DNA of 43,806 nt from Parasitella parasitica (lineage: Eukaryota; Mucoromycota; Mucoromycetes; Mucorales; Mucoraceae): assembly GCA_025201805.1 (NCBI GenBank), contig MU619351.1:2942-46747 (forward strand), given 5' to 3'. The notes beneath the pieces were generated by a model. It was not told the origin of the DNA, made no database searches, and was given only the letters and a program-made list of their open reading frames with translations. The position numbers were made by a program, and so were the translations under genes. Positions 10,023-23,600 of this stretch are shown here, piece after piece. Every line of letters starts with the position of its first letter. Positions within the stretch are counted from its first letter, which is position 1.

Positions 10023-12340
10023 ATGGATTCTAAAGAAACAACCAGTGGTTTTGGAAAGAACCCTAGGCCTCCCAAGGTAAAAAGAAAGCAATATTAAATA
10101 GCACATATACCTACGTGCTCACTGTTGTAATGTAATCTAGGTCAAGAATAAGAGTGCTGCTCCTGTTCAAATCACGGCCGAGCAAATTCTTCGTGAAGCT
10201 CATGACCGTAGACTTGAACCCACACACAACATCCCTCAACAAAAGATAGCAGACTTGGAAGAGCTGTCAGAATTCAGACAACGTAAACGCAAAGAGTTTG
10301 AAGACAACATCAGAAAGAATCGATTAAATATCAGTAATTGGATTAAGTATGCCAACTGGGAAGAGAGCCAGATGGAGTTCCAGCGTGCTCGTTCAGTGTT
10401 TGAGCGTGCGCTCGACGTTGAATGGCGCAACAATGCTCTGTGGCTGCGTTATGTGGATATGGAATTGAAGAACAAGAGCGTGAACCATGCTCGTAATTTG
10501 CTTGACCGCGCCACCACGCTGTTGCCCCGTGTCGATCAGTTTTGGTACAAGTACACCTACATGGAAGAGACACTGGGAGACGTGCCCAAAGCTAGAAACG
10601 TATTCGAACGCTGGATGAAATGGGAACCTACAGAGAATGCTTGGATGGCGTACATCAAGATGGAACTGCGATACAATGAGAAGCAGCGTGCTCGTGGCAT
10701 TTACGAAAGATTCGTGAGCATTCATCCCGAACCTGCCAATTGGATCAAATGGGCTCGATTTGAAGAAGGACACAACAACCTCAACAAGTGCAGGGAAATC
10801 TACACTGCAGGCCTGGAATATTTGGGAGAGGAAAATATAGATCAGAAATTGCTTGTTGCATTTGCTAAATTTGAGATCAAAGCAAAAGAGGTAAGAGGAC
10901 CCAGATTTTCAAAATGGCACTGGAAAACTTACTTTTTTTTTTTTTTTTTTTATGTGCCAGTTTGAAAGAGCTCGTGTCATCTTCAAGTACGGCTTGGATC
11001 GTCTTGCTAAATCCAAATCACAATCTTTATATAATCAATACACTAACTTTGAAAAGCAATACGGCGACAAGGCTGGCATTGAGGATGTAGTTATCGGTAA
11101 AAGACGCGTACAGTATGAGCAAGAGATTGAAGAAACTCCAAAGAATTACGACATTTGGTTTGATTATGCAAAGTTGGAGGAATCTGCGGGCGACCCAGTA
11201 CGAGTTCGTGAGGTCTATGAAAGAGCAATTGCACAAGTGCCACCTGCCGAAGAAAAGAGATTTTGGAGACGCTATATCTACCTTTGGATCAATTACGCAC
11301 TGTACGAAGAACTCGAAAGCCAGGATATAGAACGCACACGACAAGTCTACGAACAGTGCATTCAATTGATACCACACAAGAAATTCACATTTGCAAAAAT
11401 TTGGCTACTGTACGCACAATTTGAAATTAGACAGATGGAGGTTGGGAAAGCAAGAAAGCTGCTCGGCAGAGCTATTGGCGTCTGCCCCAAGAACAAATTG
11501 TTTAAAGGATACATCGATTTAGAATTCCAGCTGAGAGAGTTTGACCGCTGTCGCACCATCTACACAAAATACCTTGAATACGACTCTTCGAATTGTTCTG
11601 CTTGGATACAGTTTGCAGAGCTGGAAAAGAACGTGTTGGACGAAGCGGAAAGATGTCGCGCCATCTTTGAGCTTGCTGTTGCTCAAGAAAACCTCGACAT
11701 ACCTGAATTATTATGGAAAGCATACATCGATTTCGAAATTGGCCAAGAAGAATATGAAAAGACAAGAGACCTCTATTACCGCCTACTGGAGCGTACAGAA
11801 CATGTCAAGGTGTACATTAGTTTTGCACAGTTTGAACTGTCTATACCGTACGAAGGCGGTAACGAACAAGGTGTATTGCGTGCTCGTAAGATCTTCGAGG
11901 CTGCCTACAGCAAGATGAAGGAGAAGGAGCTCAAGGAAGAGGTAAAACAAATGACAAGTGTACATGGTTTATTGCGTCATGGCTAACATGTTATGCCTGT
12001 ATTGTAGCGTGTTTTGTTACTTGAAGCTTGGAAAGACTTTGAAGAAAATTACGGCGATGATACAACAAGAGAAATTGTTAAAATGAAGATGCCCAAGGTT
12101 GTCAAGAAGAGAAGAAGAGCTGCTGATTCAACTGAAGACAATATCATTTGGGAGGAATACTTTGATTACATCTTTGCAGATGATGAAGTACAAAATCGCT
12201 CACTCAAGTTCCTGCAAATGGCACAAGCCTGGCAAAAGGTACGGAGTTTATTATGATGTATGTATTGATGAGCAAGTTGGAAACTGACACACTTTTTATG
12301 TGATTAGAAAAAGGAGCAAGATGGCGATAACCAATCTTGA
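10023..12340 (+). CDS. CLF1: Pre-mRNA splicing factor Clf1/Syf3 (crooked neck)
   Basis: Five exons: 10023-10076, 10141-10890, 10961-11941, 12008-12238, 12308-12340, giving 682 aa, the usual length for Clf1/Crnkl1. The protein is built of HAT (half-a-TPR) repeats from about residue 45 onward; typical units are [38 protein letters not shown] and [19 protein letters not shown]. It is a scaffold of the Prp19-associated (NTC) complex that helps assemble the active spliceosome in the nucleus. The N-terminal [19 protein letters not shown] block is characteristic. The last exon is tiny (11 codons, ending DNQS). Intron 2 ends in a 19-T run before the acceptor. It converges on the aldehyde dehydrogenase gene with only 77 nt between stop codons. 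Confidence 0.96.
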
Positions 12341-12417
12341 TAAACTGTTAATACTAATAAAAAATTCATATATTTATATATATATATATAATATATATTT
12401 GCACGGTATACAAGAAA
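12341..12417. terminator. Short convergent 3' region with TA-rich repeat
   Basis: Only 77 nt separate the stop codons of Clf1 (+) and the aldehyde dehydrogenase (-). The gap contains AATAAA-like sequence just after 12355 and a TA-dinucleotide tract (about 12368-12400), which could serve 3' end formation in both directions. The two 3' UTRs probably overlap. Confidence 0.5.
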
Positions 12418-14457
<2,040 letters not shown>

Positions 14458-14461
14458 ATTG

Positions 14462-14493
<32 letters not shown>
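14462..14493 (-). repeat. 32-nt T homopolymer in leader (A run on plus strand)
   Basis: Uninterrupted A on the plus strand, hence T on the coding strand, ending four nucleotides before the aldehyde dehydrogenase ATG at 14457. It parallels the T run before the gene at 1710. Confidence 0.85.
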
Positions 14494-14498
<5 letters not shown>

Positions 14499-16465
14499 TT
14501 AAAAGAAAGAAGAAATAACATTTGTCTATTTGGAGTTGATGACAATCTCATGTAAGTGGAATCTCGCCTTTTTCATACACCTTTTTCCAAAAACATGTAT
14601 ATTCTCTAATTATAAAAGTTAGGAAAAAAAAAAAGCGTACATGACTCTTTCCCTTCTCCTGCTTTTCAGGTGACACTAAATAATATGGATGTTTGGTGCA
14701 TGCAAATGCCACCATCTGTAAGCATATACAACAAATGTACATTCCCTGTCATTAATGTGTCTAATGCTTACGGTGGTGGCGCATAAAAAAAAAAAAACAA
14801 AAAAAAAAGAAAAAGGCCGGCATGTATTGTAAAGCCAAAATTATGCAAGTGGGGGGTGGTTATACGCACAGTATGATACAATACTTTTAATCAGAAAATC
14901 AAAGGGGGCTTCTTTTGGATTTATATGTACAACCCTTGACAACTAGTAAATGTTCGCTCGTCGGTCTGAATAATCTCATTAAAATGACTATTTAGTCTCT
15001 TGTTGCTCACAACGAATACAGACATAGCACCTTGAGTGAAGAGGGCATAATACAGTACACAGGTTTATCACTAGCAGATATTCGAGAGTTTCCAACATAC
15101 ATTTACAAACAAACCATCCAAACAAATATCTACACTGTAAAGCTCCATATGTAGCTCCCATGTACGACTATTTGGTCTAAAGTCAACAAGATACCATGTA
15201 GTCTATATTCCTTTAACTTGCCTTGATCTGCTTTGACGTTCAATTGTCTAGATATGAGTTTTTTTTTTTTACGTAACTCGCAGCCTGGCATTTGCCAGAC
15301 TGACGGGAGCGCCAAAAAATTAAAATGCCGCATTACATTTTCTTGGACTCTGGATATCATTTTGAGCACATGATCTGGAAGTTTTTAGAAGTTTTTCCTC
15401 CATATCTCTAACACTTACTAAGCAATAGTACATTACAACTTAAATCGAATTTGTAGAGTATCCAAGTGCGCATCAGATGATGTAAGATTCAGAAGTTTGT
15501 GTAACCAAAAAAAATTGTGTAATGTGCAGCAGAAGAAAAACCCGTTTTCCGACTAAAAGTTGATGTTTTGCATAAGCAACTCCTAAAATGGCAACACTAC
15601 CCATTTTTTAGGACATGTTGAAGCATTTTCGACTAATGCATACCATAAGAAAAAATTGTGTTTTGGAGGTCAAAATCCAGTAAGACGCAAATCCTTCGAT
15701 TTCCATGAGGGTTCATAAGGCCAAATCGCAGAAAATTGGCTGATTTTTCATTTGATATTTTTTTCTCTAAAAAGGCTTCAATTATCAACTACTAGCTCTG
15801 GGAAACAGAACGGTGTAATTCAGAGCTTTCGAATCGATCAAGGAGGTTACGATATATGCCTTCAAAACTGTGAAAAATAAGCCTAGTTTGGACCTTGTAG
15901 GGGGGTTTTTTTTACGCGTACCTTGGCAATAACTGGCTCGAAACATATTCAAGTAGATATTTTATAATGTCTGGTCTTTGATAACATTATATACCAAGTT
16001 TTCATATTATAATTAAAGGTTCTGCCGTTTCTTTTGGTAAAAAAAAAAACTCCAATATTGACGTGAGAGTTTGAGACGGATATTTCGGATTGCGCAGGAA
16101 GTGTGTGTTCTCTTAGACCAGTTGTATACAGAGGTATGATAATGCCTTGCTTTTAAATACGAGAAGCTGAAGGAATAATGTATTTTATCTTTGGTCTCCA
16201 TTTTAAAGACTTGCCGCCTTTATATACTTTATTTATTCGCGCATCAAGACAGAAAACAGATTAATAAACATTCAGGTTTTGTAAGGAATCTCTTGATATT
16301 AATAAACCGAATCTTCCAATGGAATCAAAATATGCAAAAATGATATTCGGTGCAATAGTAGGACCGAATGTATCGCTTCGGCGGCTACTTAATAGTCTTC
16401 ATTAAGAGTAACTGATGTAAATGCCTGGTCTCTTTCGTCTTTTCTCTTGCTCACGCTTTATAAAT
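14494..16465. other. Two-kilobase gene-poor region, possible decayed repeat
   Basis: No convincing gene. Two short minus-strand frames (14742-14548, 15369-15130) read as peptides without recognised domains; the first could be a relic exon. The block from about 15250 to 15960 has more even composition than the flanks, with short A/T runs, and may be a degraded mobile element, but no terminal repeats or protein remnants could be shown. It contains the promoters of the two divergent flanking genes. Confidence 0.35.
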
Positions 16466-17382
16466 ATGCTATCTAAAGGATTAAATTTGCTGCTTGTGGT
16501 TGCTGGATTATATGCGAATTTGTACGGTTTGTATGGTGTTCGCTTTGGAATGCCTATGCCAGGCTACGGTGGTCATTTCCAGGTACAATAGAAGATTTAT
16601 ATAGTGCTAAGCTTTGTATTGAATGCCGAATTAGTTTTTAACTATTGTTGGACTCTTGGTTGCTACACTATCTTCTATTGTAAGAATTATTAATTTATTG
16701 ACAGGGACACTTCGACGTAAGTTTTTAGAAAGTATGGAGATGCAGATGTTCATGTTGTAAACTGACGCTCCTGCAATACATTAGTGGTGTACGAGGCATT
16801 AACAGCAATCGCTACGCCTGTAAGTCTAGTAATGAAACTACAAAATTGCCACCTAACCGGGGGGAGGTTTTTTTTTTTTTCCATAGGTGGAGGGTTTAAT
16901 TAGCGTGCTTTACTGGCCTATTGTGCTATACGACAAGAAAATGTTGGTTCCCGATGATACTATCTTTGATTTGCCTATAGCTTTGGATGTGTGTCTACAT
17001 CTCATCCCTACTATTGTGTGCTGGGTTGATTTTATGGTATTCAACACTGGGTTCAAAAAGTCACCTATTCATATTTTGGCTATTTATGCTTTTGCTATGC
17101 TTTATTTTGTTTGGGTTAACATCTGTCATGATCGCAATGGCTATTGGCCGTACCCCTTGTTAGACCTTTTCCAGGGCGATATACAGAGAGGAGCTTTCTT
17201 CCTTTGCTGTGGTTGGGTTTGCTCTCTCTTGTATAAAATTAGTAAGTGTATATGTCTTTTAAGCAATGCCGATGTATTTAACTAACAATTGGGCATCCAC
17301 ATATATAATGACAGTTGCAAAGGGACATTCCATGGTTCATCCAGGCGATAAAAAAGAAATAGAAAACAAGAAGACTCGATAG
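16466..17382 (+). CDS. FAR-17a/AIG1 family membrane protein (FAHFA hydrolase-like)
   Basis: Six exons: 16466-16582, 16635-16679, 16705-16720, 16785-16819, 16887-17241, 17315-17382, giving 211 aa. The protein has about six hydrophobic helices and the family blocks FQFLTIVGLLVATLSS, TPVEGLISVLYWPIVLYD, DVCLHLIPTIVCWVDF and NGYWPYPLLD. In animal AIG1/ADTRP a threonine and a histidine form the active site for hydrolysis of branched fatty acid esters; Thr42 and His109 sit in the equivalent positions. Exon 3 is a microexon of uncertain size: 16 nt keeps frame with exon 4 (GHFDVMVYEALTAIATP) but uses a weak donor, while the strong GTAAGT donor gives 12 nt and needs a different acceptor. The tail is lysine-rich (KKEIENKKTR), consistent with an ER protein. 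Confidence 0.85.
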
Positions 17383-17932
17383 ATGGCTATAGAATGTCTA
17401 AATATATATAGGGCTGATTTCAGCTATTCAACTTTTGTATATTATTACCCTGAAATAAATTGTATTACTCGGTCTACTATGATTGAAATATTTTCACATA
17501 TATCAAGAGATTCAGGCACGGTTATTTATGTTAACTGTTTGTATATATTCCAAGAAAAATCAACCTTTACTGCATAGTTGATTGCAAATAATGTTGACTA
17601 GAGCCTCAGTTGTCTTGAGGATGAGTAAATGGTCTTGGATGTGCATAATTACATTTTGCAATGTGTATATACAATTACACACATGTAAGACGTCTTTTTC
17701 GTTTGGTTTTTTTGTGCTAAACAAGTACAAAAAGTCAATTCACGGCCCCATACACAAACCAACTACTCTGAATCAATGCTGATAGAGTACAGATGCACTC
17801 GTTCTCGTCGGCTAAACTGACTAATAATGGATGATGATTGCCCCCATTTAAATAGCCGCATCTTGTGGAGTCAAATTTTTCTTGCTCTCTCTTTCTATTC
17901 CTTTGTCCTATTTCATAGATATAGAAAGAAAA
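17383..17932. promoter_or_regulatory. Intergenic, 5' region of histone deacetylase gene
   Basis: AT-rich spacer between two plus-strand genes. Short open frames here show no domain. It holds the 3' end of the FAR-17a gene and the promoter of the deacetylase gene; the last 70 nt before the ATG are rich in CTTT. Confidence 0.45.
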
Positions 17933-20410
17933 ATGGCTGCAGAAGACAAGAAGCGTGTTTGTTATTTTTACGATGGTACTTGAAATGGAATAAACGAGAC
18001 ATGTATATAATGGCTATTTAATCAGATATGAAATATAGCCAACGTTGGTAATTACCATTACGGACCTGGCCATCCCATGCGCCCACATCGCATTAGAATG
18101 TGTCATGGACTAGTGATGAACTACGGACTTTACAAGAAGATGGAGATATATGTAACTGCAATAAAGATGTTGCAACCTAAGAAGCTAAATGACTAAAAAA
18201 ACAAGTAGAGAGCCAAGCCTGCCAATAAATGGGAAATGACTCAATTCCATACAGACGACTACATTGAATTTTTATCGCGTGTAACTCCTGAAAACATGGA
18301 CTCTTTTCAAAAAGATCAGGCCAAATGTGAGTTTGATGTTGATGTATGTTGTGGAGGAAGCATGGTTGACTCATACACCTTGATAGTCAATGTTGGCGAT
18401 GATTCGCCTGTGTTTGAGGGCCTGTTTGAATACTGTGGATTAAGTGCGGGTGGATCAATGGGTAAGCGCATTCAGTTGCACACTTTATGGCTTGTTGTAA
18501 CGAACAAACTCTTGGATATAGAGGGAGCTGCAAGGTTGAATCGCGGCCTGTGCGATATCGCCATCAACTGGGCTGGTGGTCTTCATCACGCAAAGAAATC
18601 CGAAGCATCTGGATTTTGTTATGTCAACGATATCGTATTAGGTATTCTCGAGCTCCTGCGCTATTACGCTCGTGTATTGTACATTGACATTGATGTCCAT
18701 CACGGCGATGGTGTCGAAGAAGCCTTCTACACCACAGACCGCGTCATGACTGTCAGTTTCCACAAATACGGTGAATTCTTCCCAGGAACTGGTGAATTGA
18801 AGGTAAAAGGCGTAGCTTTTGAAGAAAATGTTTAGTTTAACCACGGTTTCTCGATGTAGGATGTGGGTGTTCAAAAAGGAAAATACTACAGCGTCAATGT
18901 TCCTCTTAGAGATGGCATCGATGACGATAGTTATCAATCGACATTCGAACCTGTTATTGAGAAAGTAATGGAATGGTATAGACCTGCTGCAGTCGTATTG
19001 CAATGTGGCGGTGATTCTTTGAGTGGAGATAAGCTTGGCTGCTTCAATCTTTCCATGAAAGGTCATGCCAATTGTGTCAAATTTGTCAAAAAGTTCAATT
19101 TACCTACTCTTGTTTTAGGTGGCGGTGGCTACACTATGAGAAACGTCGCAAGAGCATGGGCTTACGAGACTGGCGTTGTGGTTGGTGAAGAGATGGGCCC
19201 TGATATGCCATACAACGACTATTATGAATACTTTGGGCCCGATTATAAACTAGACGTTCGCCCTAGCAATATGGAGAATATGAACACGCCCGACTATTTG
19301 GAGAAGATCAAAACCGAAGTTTTTGAAAATCTATCCCGTACACTATTTGCGCCTAGCGTTCAGATGCAGGAAGTTCCGCGCGACCAGGAGATGTCAGAAG
19401 ATGAAGACGAACAAGACTCAGACAACAGAATGAATCAAAGTTACTGGGATAGTCGCATTATGCCTGCAAATGAATATTATGACTCTGACGAAGGAGAAGC
19501 ACAAGGTGCCGGTGGCAACTTGAAGAGTAGACACGAGCGAAATTACAACCAAGATACAGAATTAGACATGGACATCCAAATGTCGCAAGAGGAAGAAGAT
19601 CAGATTGCTGCATTGAATAATGAAAACGAAGATGAACATGGAAAAGTGCCAAGCGTAAAGGAGGACAAATTTGTCAAACTAGAGCGAAAGGAGGATGTTA
19701 TTGTAGATAATATGGTCATTGACAATGCAAATGCAGCACAAATGGAAGACACAATCATGGCGGATGTTGAAGCTAAAGCGCCATCAAGATCAGCAACGCC
19801 ACCATCACTACCACAACCACCAGTATCTGCTGCTGAATCAGCAGTTCGTCCTTGCTCACCTGAACAATCAGCTCGTAACACTTGTAACCCCTCAGAACCT
19901 GCTCTTGCAGTTAGCTCAGGAACCACTAAAGCTGCTAGCGTACCAGCAGCCATAGCCATAACAACAAACACACCACCCAAGCTTGATATAGATGAACCTG
20001 CGTCAAGTCCTGCTGCACCCACAACATCAGAAAGACTGGGAGTAGAAAGTGAGGAGGAAGGAGAGGTCAAGTCGATAAAATCTCAATCACCACCCCCTCC
20101 TTCTCATGAGATAAATTTTCCATCATCTTCCTCCGCCACAACCGCGGCCACTAACATCACCAATACAATTACTGGCCTATCTACAAACGTCGATAAAGCT
20201 GCTCCAGATGCTGCCGCTGCATCTGTCGGCAATCCTGAAACGACTACTATTGTAGATACTACAACCAAGGCCAGTAGCAGCGATGCAAATATTACTGAAA
20301 CGAAGCAGGACTCAGAGCCAGTTATACCTGAATTATCAGAGGCAGAAAAAGTGAAAGAATTTACAACAGCAATTGAAGAAGCTTTAGAAGACGGTGAAAT
20401 TGCAGAATAA
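17933..20410 (+). CDS. RPD3: Class I histone deacetylase, Rpd3/Clr6 type
   Basis: Six exons: 17933-17975, 18039-18151, 18209-18326, 18387-18461, 18522-18802, 18860-20410, giving 726 aa. The catalytic domain (about residues 8-390) keeps [11 protein letters not shown], His138-His139 in GGLHHAKK, zinc ligands Asp174 and His176 in DIDVHHGDG, the third zinc Asp in [12 protein letters not shown] and the catalytic Tyr in GGGGYTMRN. It removes acetyl groups from histone lysines in nuclear co-repressor complexes such as Sin3. Introns 3 and 4 are each 60 nt, in frame and stop-free; removing them restores [13 protein letters not shown] and GGSMEGAARLN. The tail of over 300 residues is acidic, then Ala/Ser/Pro/Thr-rich and ends EDGEIAE; this is much longer than in yeast Rpd3 (433 aa). 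First-exon residues ANVGNYHYG replace the usual GDVGNYYYG. Confidence 0.95.
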
Positions 20411-20531
20411 ATGATGTTCCCTTTCTTTTATATAAATATAAAACTGAATAAATGGCCATGATTTACGCAACCTTATAAAATGATAACCATGCGAGAAAAG
20501 GGAGTTTTGCAGGTTGAACAAACAGAAAAAA

Positions 20532-20641
20532 NNNNNNNNNNNNNNNNNNNNNNNNNNNNNNNNNNNNNNNNNNNNNNNNNNNNNNNNNNNNNNNNNNNNN
20601 NNNNNNNNNNNNNNNNNNNNNNNNNNNNNNNNNNNNNNNNN
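20532..20641. other. Assembly gap of 110 N, inside an A homopolymer
   Basis: The N run is bordered by A on both sides (20526-20531 and 20642-20652), which suggests the assembly broke at a long A run like those elsewhere in the window. It falls between the deacetylase and kinase genes, so no coding sequence is obviously lost. Confidence 0.9.
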
Positions 20642-20919
20642 AAAAAAAAAAAGCATCAAAAGCAAGTTGAAACTGGGATCATCATTGTAATGATGGCTAA
20701 TATTACCATAAAATAATGTATTTATAAAGTTGAAATATGTATGCTAACATTGCATCAGCAGGAAAAATTCATGTTTTCATTAAGGGGATAGCAGATTGTT
20801 ATTTTTGTCAGATATTATCTGGTTCTATAGAAAGATGCACCCATTTTATCTTTCTTTTCTTCTTCTTCTTTCCCTCAGTCTCACTCCTTTCTTTTGCTTT
20901 TTGATTTTTAACCTTAGAA
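20642..20919. promoter_or_regulatory. Upstream region of kinase gene with CT-rich leader
   Basis: Non-coding spacer. Positions about 20850-20905 form a strong pyrimidine tract (repeated TCTT, CTTCTT) that ends about 15 nt before the ATG at 20920; it probably marks the promoter and transcription start zone. Confidence 0.5.
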
Positions 20920-22090
20920 ATGTCCCATAAAAAGGCTACTTTATTAGACGCCGAGAGCCTACTACATACATTTATTGACCACGATTCGATACAGCTTATC
21001 TCTATCCTCGGTATTGGCGCTTATGGCGTTGTTTACTTGGGACTCAATGTGCTCAGCAACCAATACTACGCTGTTAAGCTGCTGACACACATGAACGTCA
21101 GCTATAACGAGCCATATATCCACGCTTACTTATCAGGCCACCCAAATATTCTCAAATTTGAGAAAGTTATACATGAGGAGCACAGAACATTTATGGTGAT
21201 TGAGTATACGCCAGACGGCGATTTATTTGCTGCGATTACAAAAAACAAATACAACATTGTTGGCAACAACGATGCCATTCGAGATATATTCTTGCAAATC
21301 ATTAGCGCTGTGCAGTTTTGCCATCAAAATAACATTGCTCATCGTGATCTTAAGCCAGAAAACATTATGCTGGGGCCTCGATTGCAAGTGAAGTTGGCTG
21401 ATTTCGGCCTGGCCACTCTTAATTCAGTGTCCAATGAATTTGGGTGCGGATCAACATTTTATTTTTCTCCAGGTACGTAATAATGTGCACATGATAATGC
21501 AATGATAAATCAACTGAACCAGAAACACCATTTTAGAATGTCAAGGAGCTTCTGCTTCTGCTTCTACATCTTCTTCCTCCACACAGAACCAGCCATTGAA
21601 TGGATATAGCACGCAGAAGAACGACATTTGGAGCTTGGGCGTCATTCTAATCAATCTGACAGCAGGAAGGAATCCATGGAAACAAGCAACTATGAAAAAC
21701 TCAACATTCGCTACGTACGTTCGAAATCCACGCCATTTTTTTAGAGCCATACTACCGTGTATTTCAGAAGATCTGGAGCGCATTTTGTTGCGCATATTCT
21801 GTCTTGATCCTGCCCGTCGCATCTCGCTTCCAGAATTACGAGTCTACATTCAAAAGTGCCAATCATTTGTACAACCACAAACAATAACACAGCACAGCAA
21901 GAAAAAATCTTTGTTTGTGATGGTTCAACCGACCAGCAAAAGGTACAACCTCCCTCATCATCACCATCATCTCCCGCAACAAAAAACCAAGAAACGAGCC
22001 GTTGTGAATACCATGTCTTACTCGGATTCTATAACTGAGACTATGTTGCATTATGTGGGTGGTTATACGGATGAAGATTATTGTTATTAG
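20920..22090 (+). CDS. Ran1/Ksp1-like serine/threonine protein kinase
   Basis: Two exons: 20920-21472 and 21537-22090, giving 368 aa. The splice join rebuilds YFSPECQG, the SPE-C-Q-G activation-segment motif typical of the fungal Ran1(Pat1)/Ksp1/Sks1/Vhs1 kinases. The catalytic domain is complete: GIGAYGVVYLG loop, YYAVKLL lysine, HRDLKPENIML, DFGLAT, DIWSLGVILINLTAGRNPW and ARRIS. A Ser/Ala run (ASASASTSSSSTQ) is inserted just after the SPECQG motif. The tail of about 60 residues is basic and His/Gln-rich. Relatives link nutrient state to growth, filamentation or meiosis; which branch this belongs to cannot be said from the sequence. Confidence 0.9.
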
Positions 22091-23600
22091 CATTGACCAA
22101 AAAGAGACACACAGAAGAATGTTGCACTGTATATATATATATCTAACAAGCACATAATAATAAATTGCATTCAACCATATACTACATGTTGGCGTTTATT
22201 GTATGTATGCGTGTGCATGGAATAGTCTTTATTAAACCATCTTTTTTTTTCTAACTTTGTTTATATGTTTCTTCATGTAAATGTACATGTATGAATATAA
22301 AGCGTCTCTATTAAAACGTAATCTCTTGCAAGACATTCATCCAATAAATAATATTTTCTGAATTGAAGAGGTTCATAAATTTATCCCTCAGATGCAAACA
22401 ACGCCTTAATTATCTATTTGAATTTGTTCAAGATAGTAGAAGGCTACTGTTGTTGTTGTTGTTGATTTTTATAGTTAAATTGTGTTGTCGCCGATCTGAT
22501 CTTGAAATATGCTTTTTTTTTGGGACTATATCTATCAATGCGATGAGGTTATCGAGTGCGTGCTAATTATATATATTTGTATAAATGTATATTTACGCAT
22601 TCTCAGAAGCTATTGTTATTGCATTTTGACAGCAAATGTGTTTACTTTTCCGATTCTGACATGCATAAAGAAGGGTTAACACTCAACCACTATTCAGGTA
22701 AGGTTAAAAGATTCCATCAAGTATACAAAGCTTTGAGATGAAAAGCTAGATATATTACTAATGTCAGATATATGAAAACGCCTTTTTACGTTTTAAAACT
22801 GTATAATACTAAACAGAAAAAAACTTACTAATCGTTGAATTTTGTTATCCAGATGTAATACTGGCAGTTAACCAATGGCATTATAATGTAACTACTCCCA
22901 AAAAAACATGTTTATTTATATTGTTTGTAAATACCAAGTTTCTGCTCCTGCTTTTTTCCTTGTCATAATTCACTGATAATCTATTTACCACATGGCATAA
23001 TGTTTTGCCTTTTACATCTCTCCTTCTCATCAATATACCTGTCATTGCTCTAAATAAATTGGTCCTCAGCTAATATCGCATTAAAGGTATGCGTTATGTG
23101 TATGTTTTATGTCGGAGTGGGATATAGAAAGGTCCAAACGTTATATTTAACGTGATATTTGAGATTTAAGTGTAAACATGTTGATGCTTGTACACAGTCG
23201 TAAGGATATCATAAAAAAATCATATTCTTACATAATACTATATGTGTCATTTTTCCCGGGTAGAATTATACACATTTTCTTGAAATGCACATGATTTCAA
23301 AAAAGATCTTATCTCTTTTTCATCATAATAATGCCACAGAATGTGATTGAGAAAAAAAGCCGTGAGTTTGTAATACATTTGTATTTTCAAAATTCAACTA
23401 ATGTGGATAGTAGAAATTGTAATAGTAGTAGTAATATGTTTATTTGTATAACGATATTCGTATATCAGATAAAGAAACGAAATCGATTAATACAGGCTTA
23501 AAATAATACAAAAATAGAATGTAGTTTGTGTGGTATATGTATGTGTAATGTTGGGGAAAAGGAAATAGTGTACAAAATCGGAATGGACAAGAAAAAAGTT
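22091..23600. other. Convergent intergenic region, nothing recognised
   Basis: About 1.5 kb of AT-rich sequence between the 3' ends of the kinase (+) and PH-domain (-) genes. It contains short GTT and TA repeats (around 22450 and 22130) and no open frame with a recognisable product. Confidence 0.5.
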
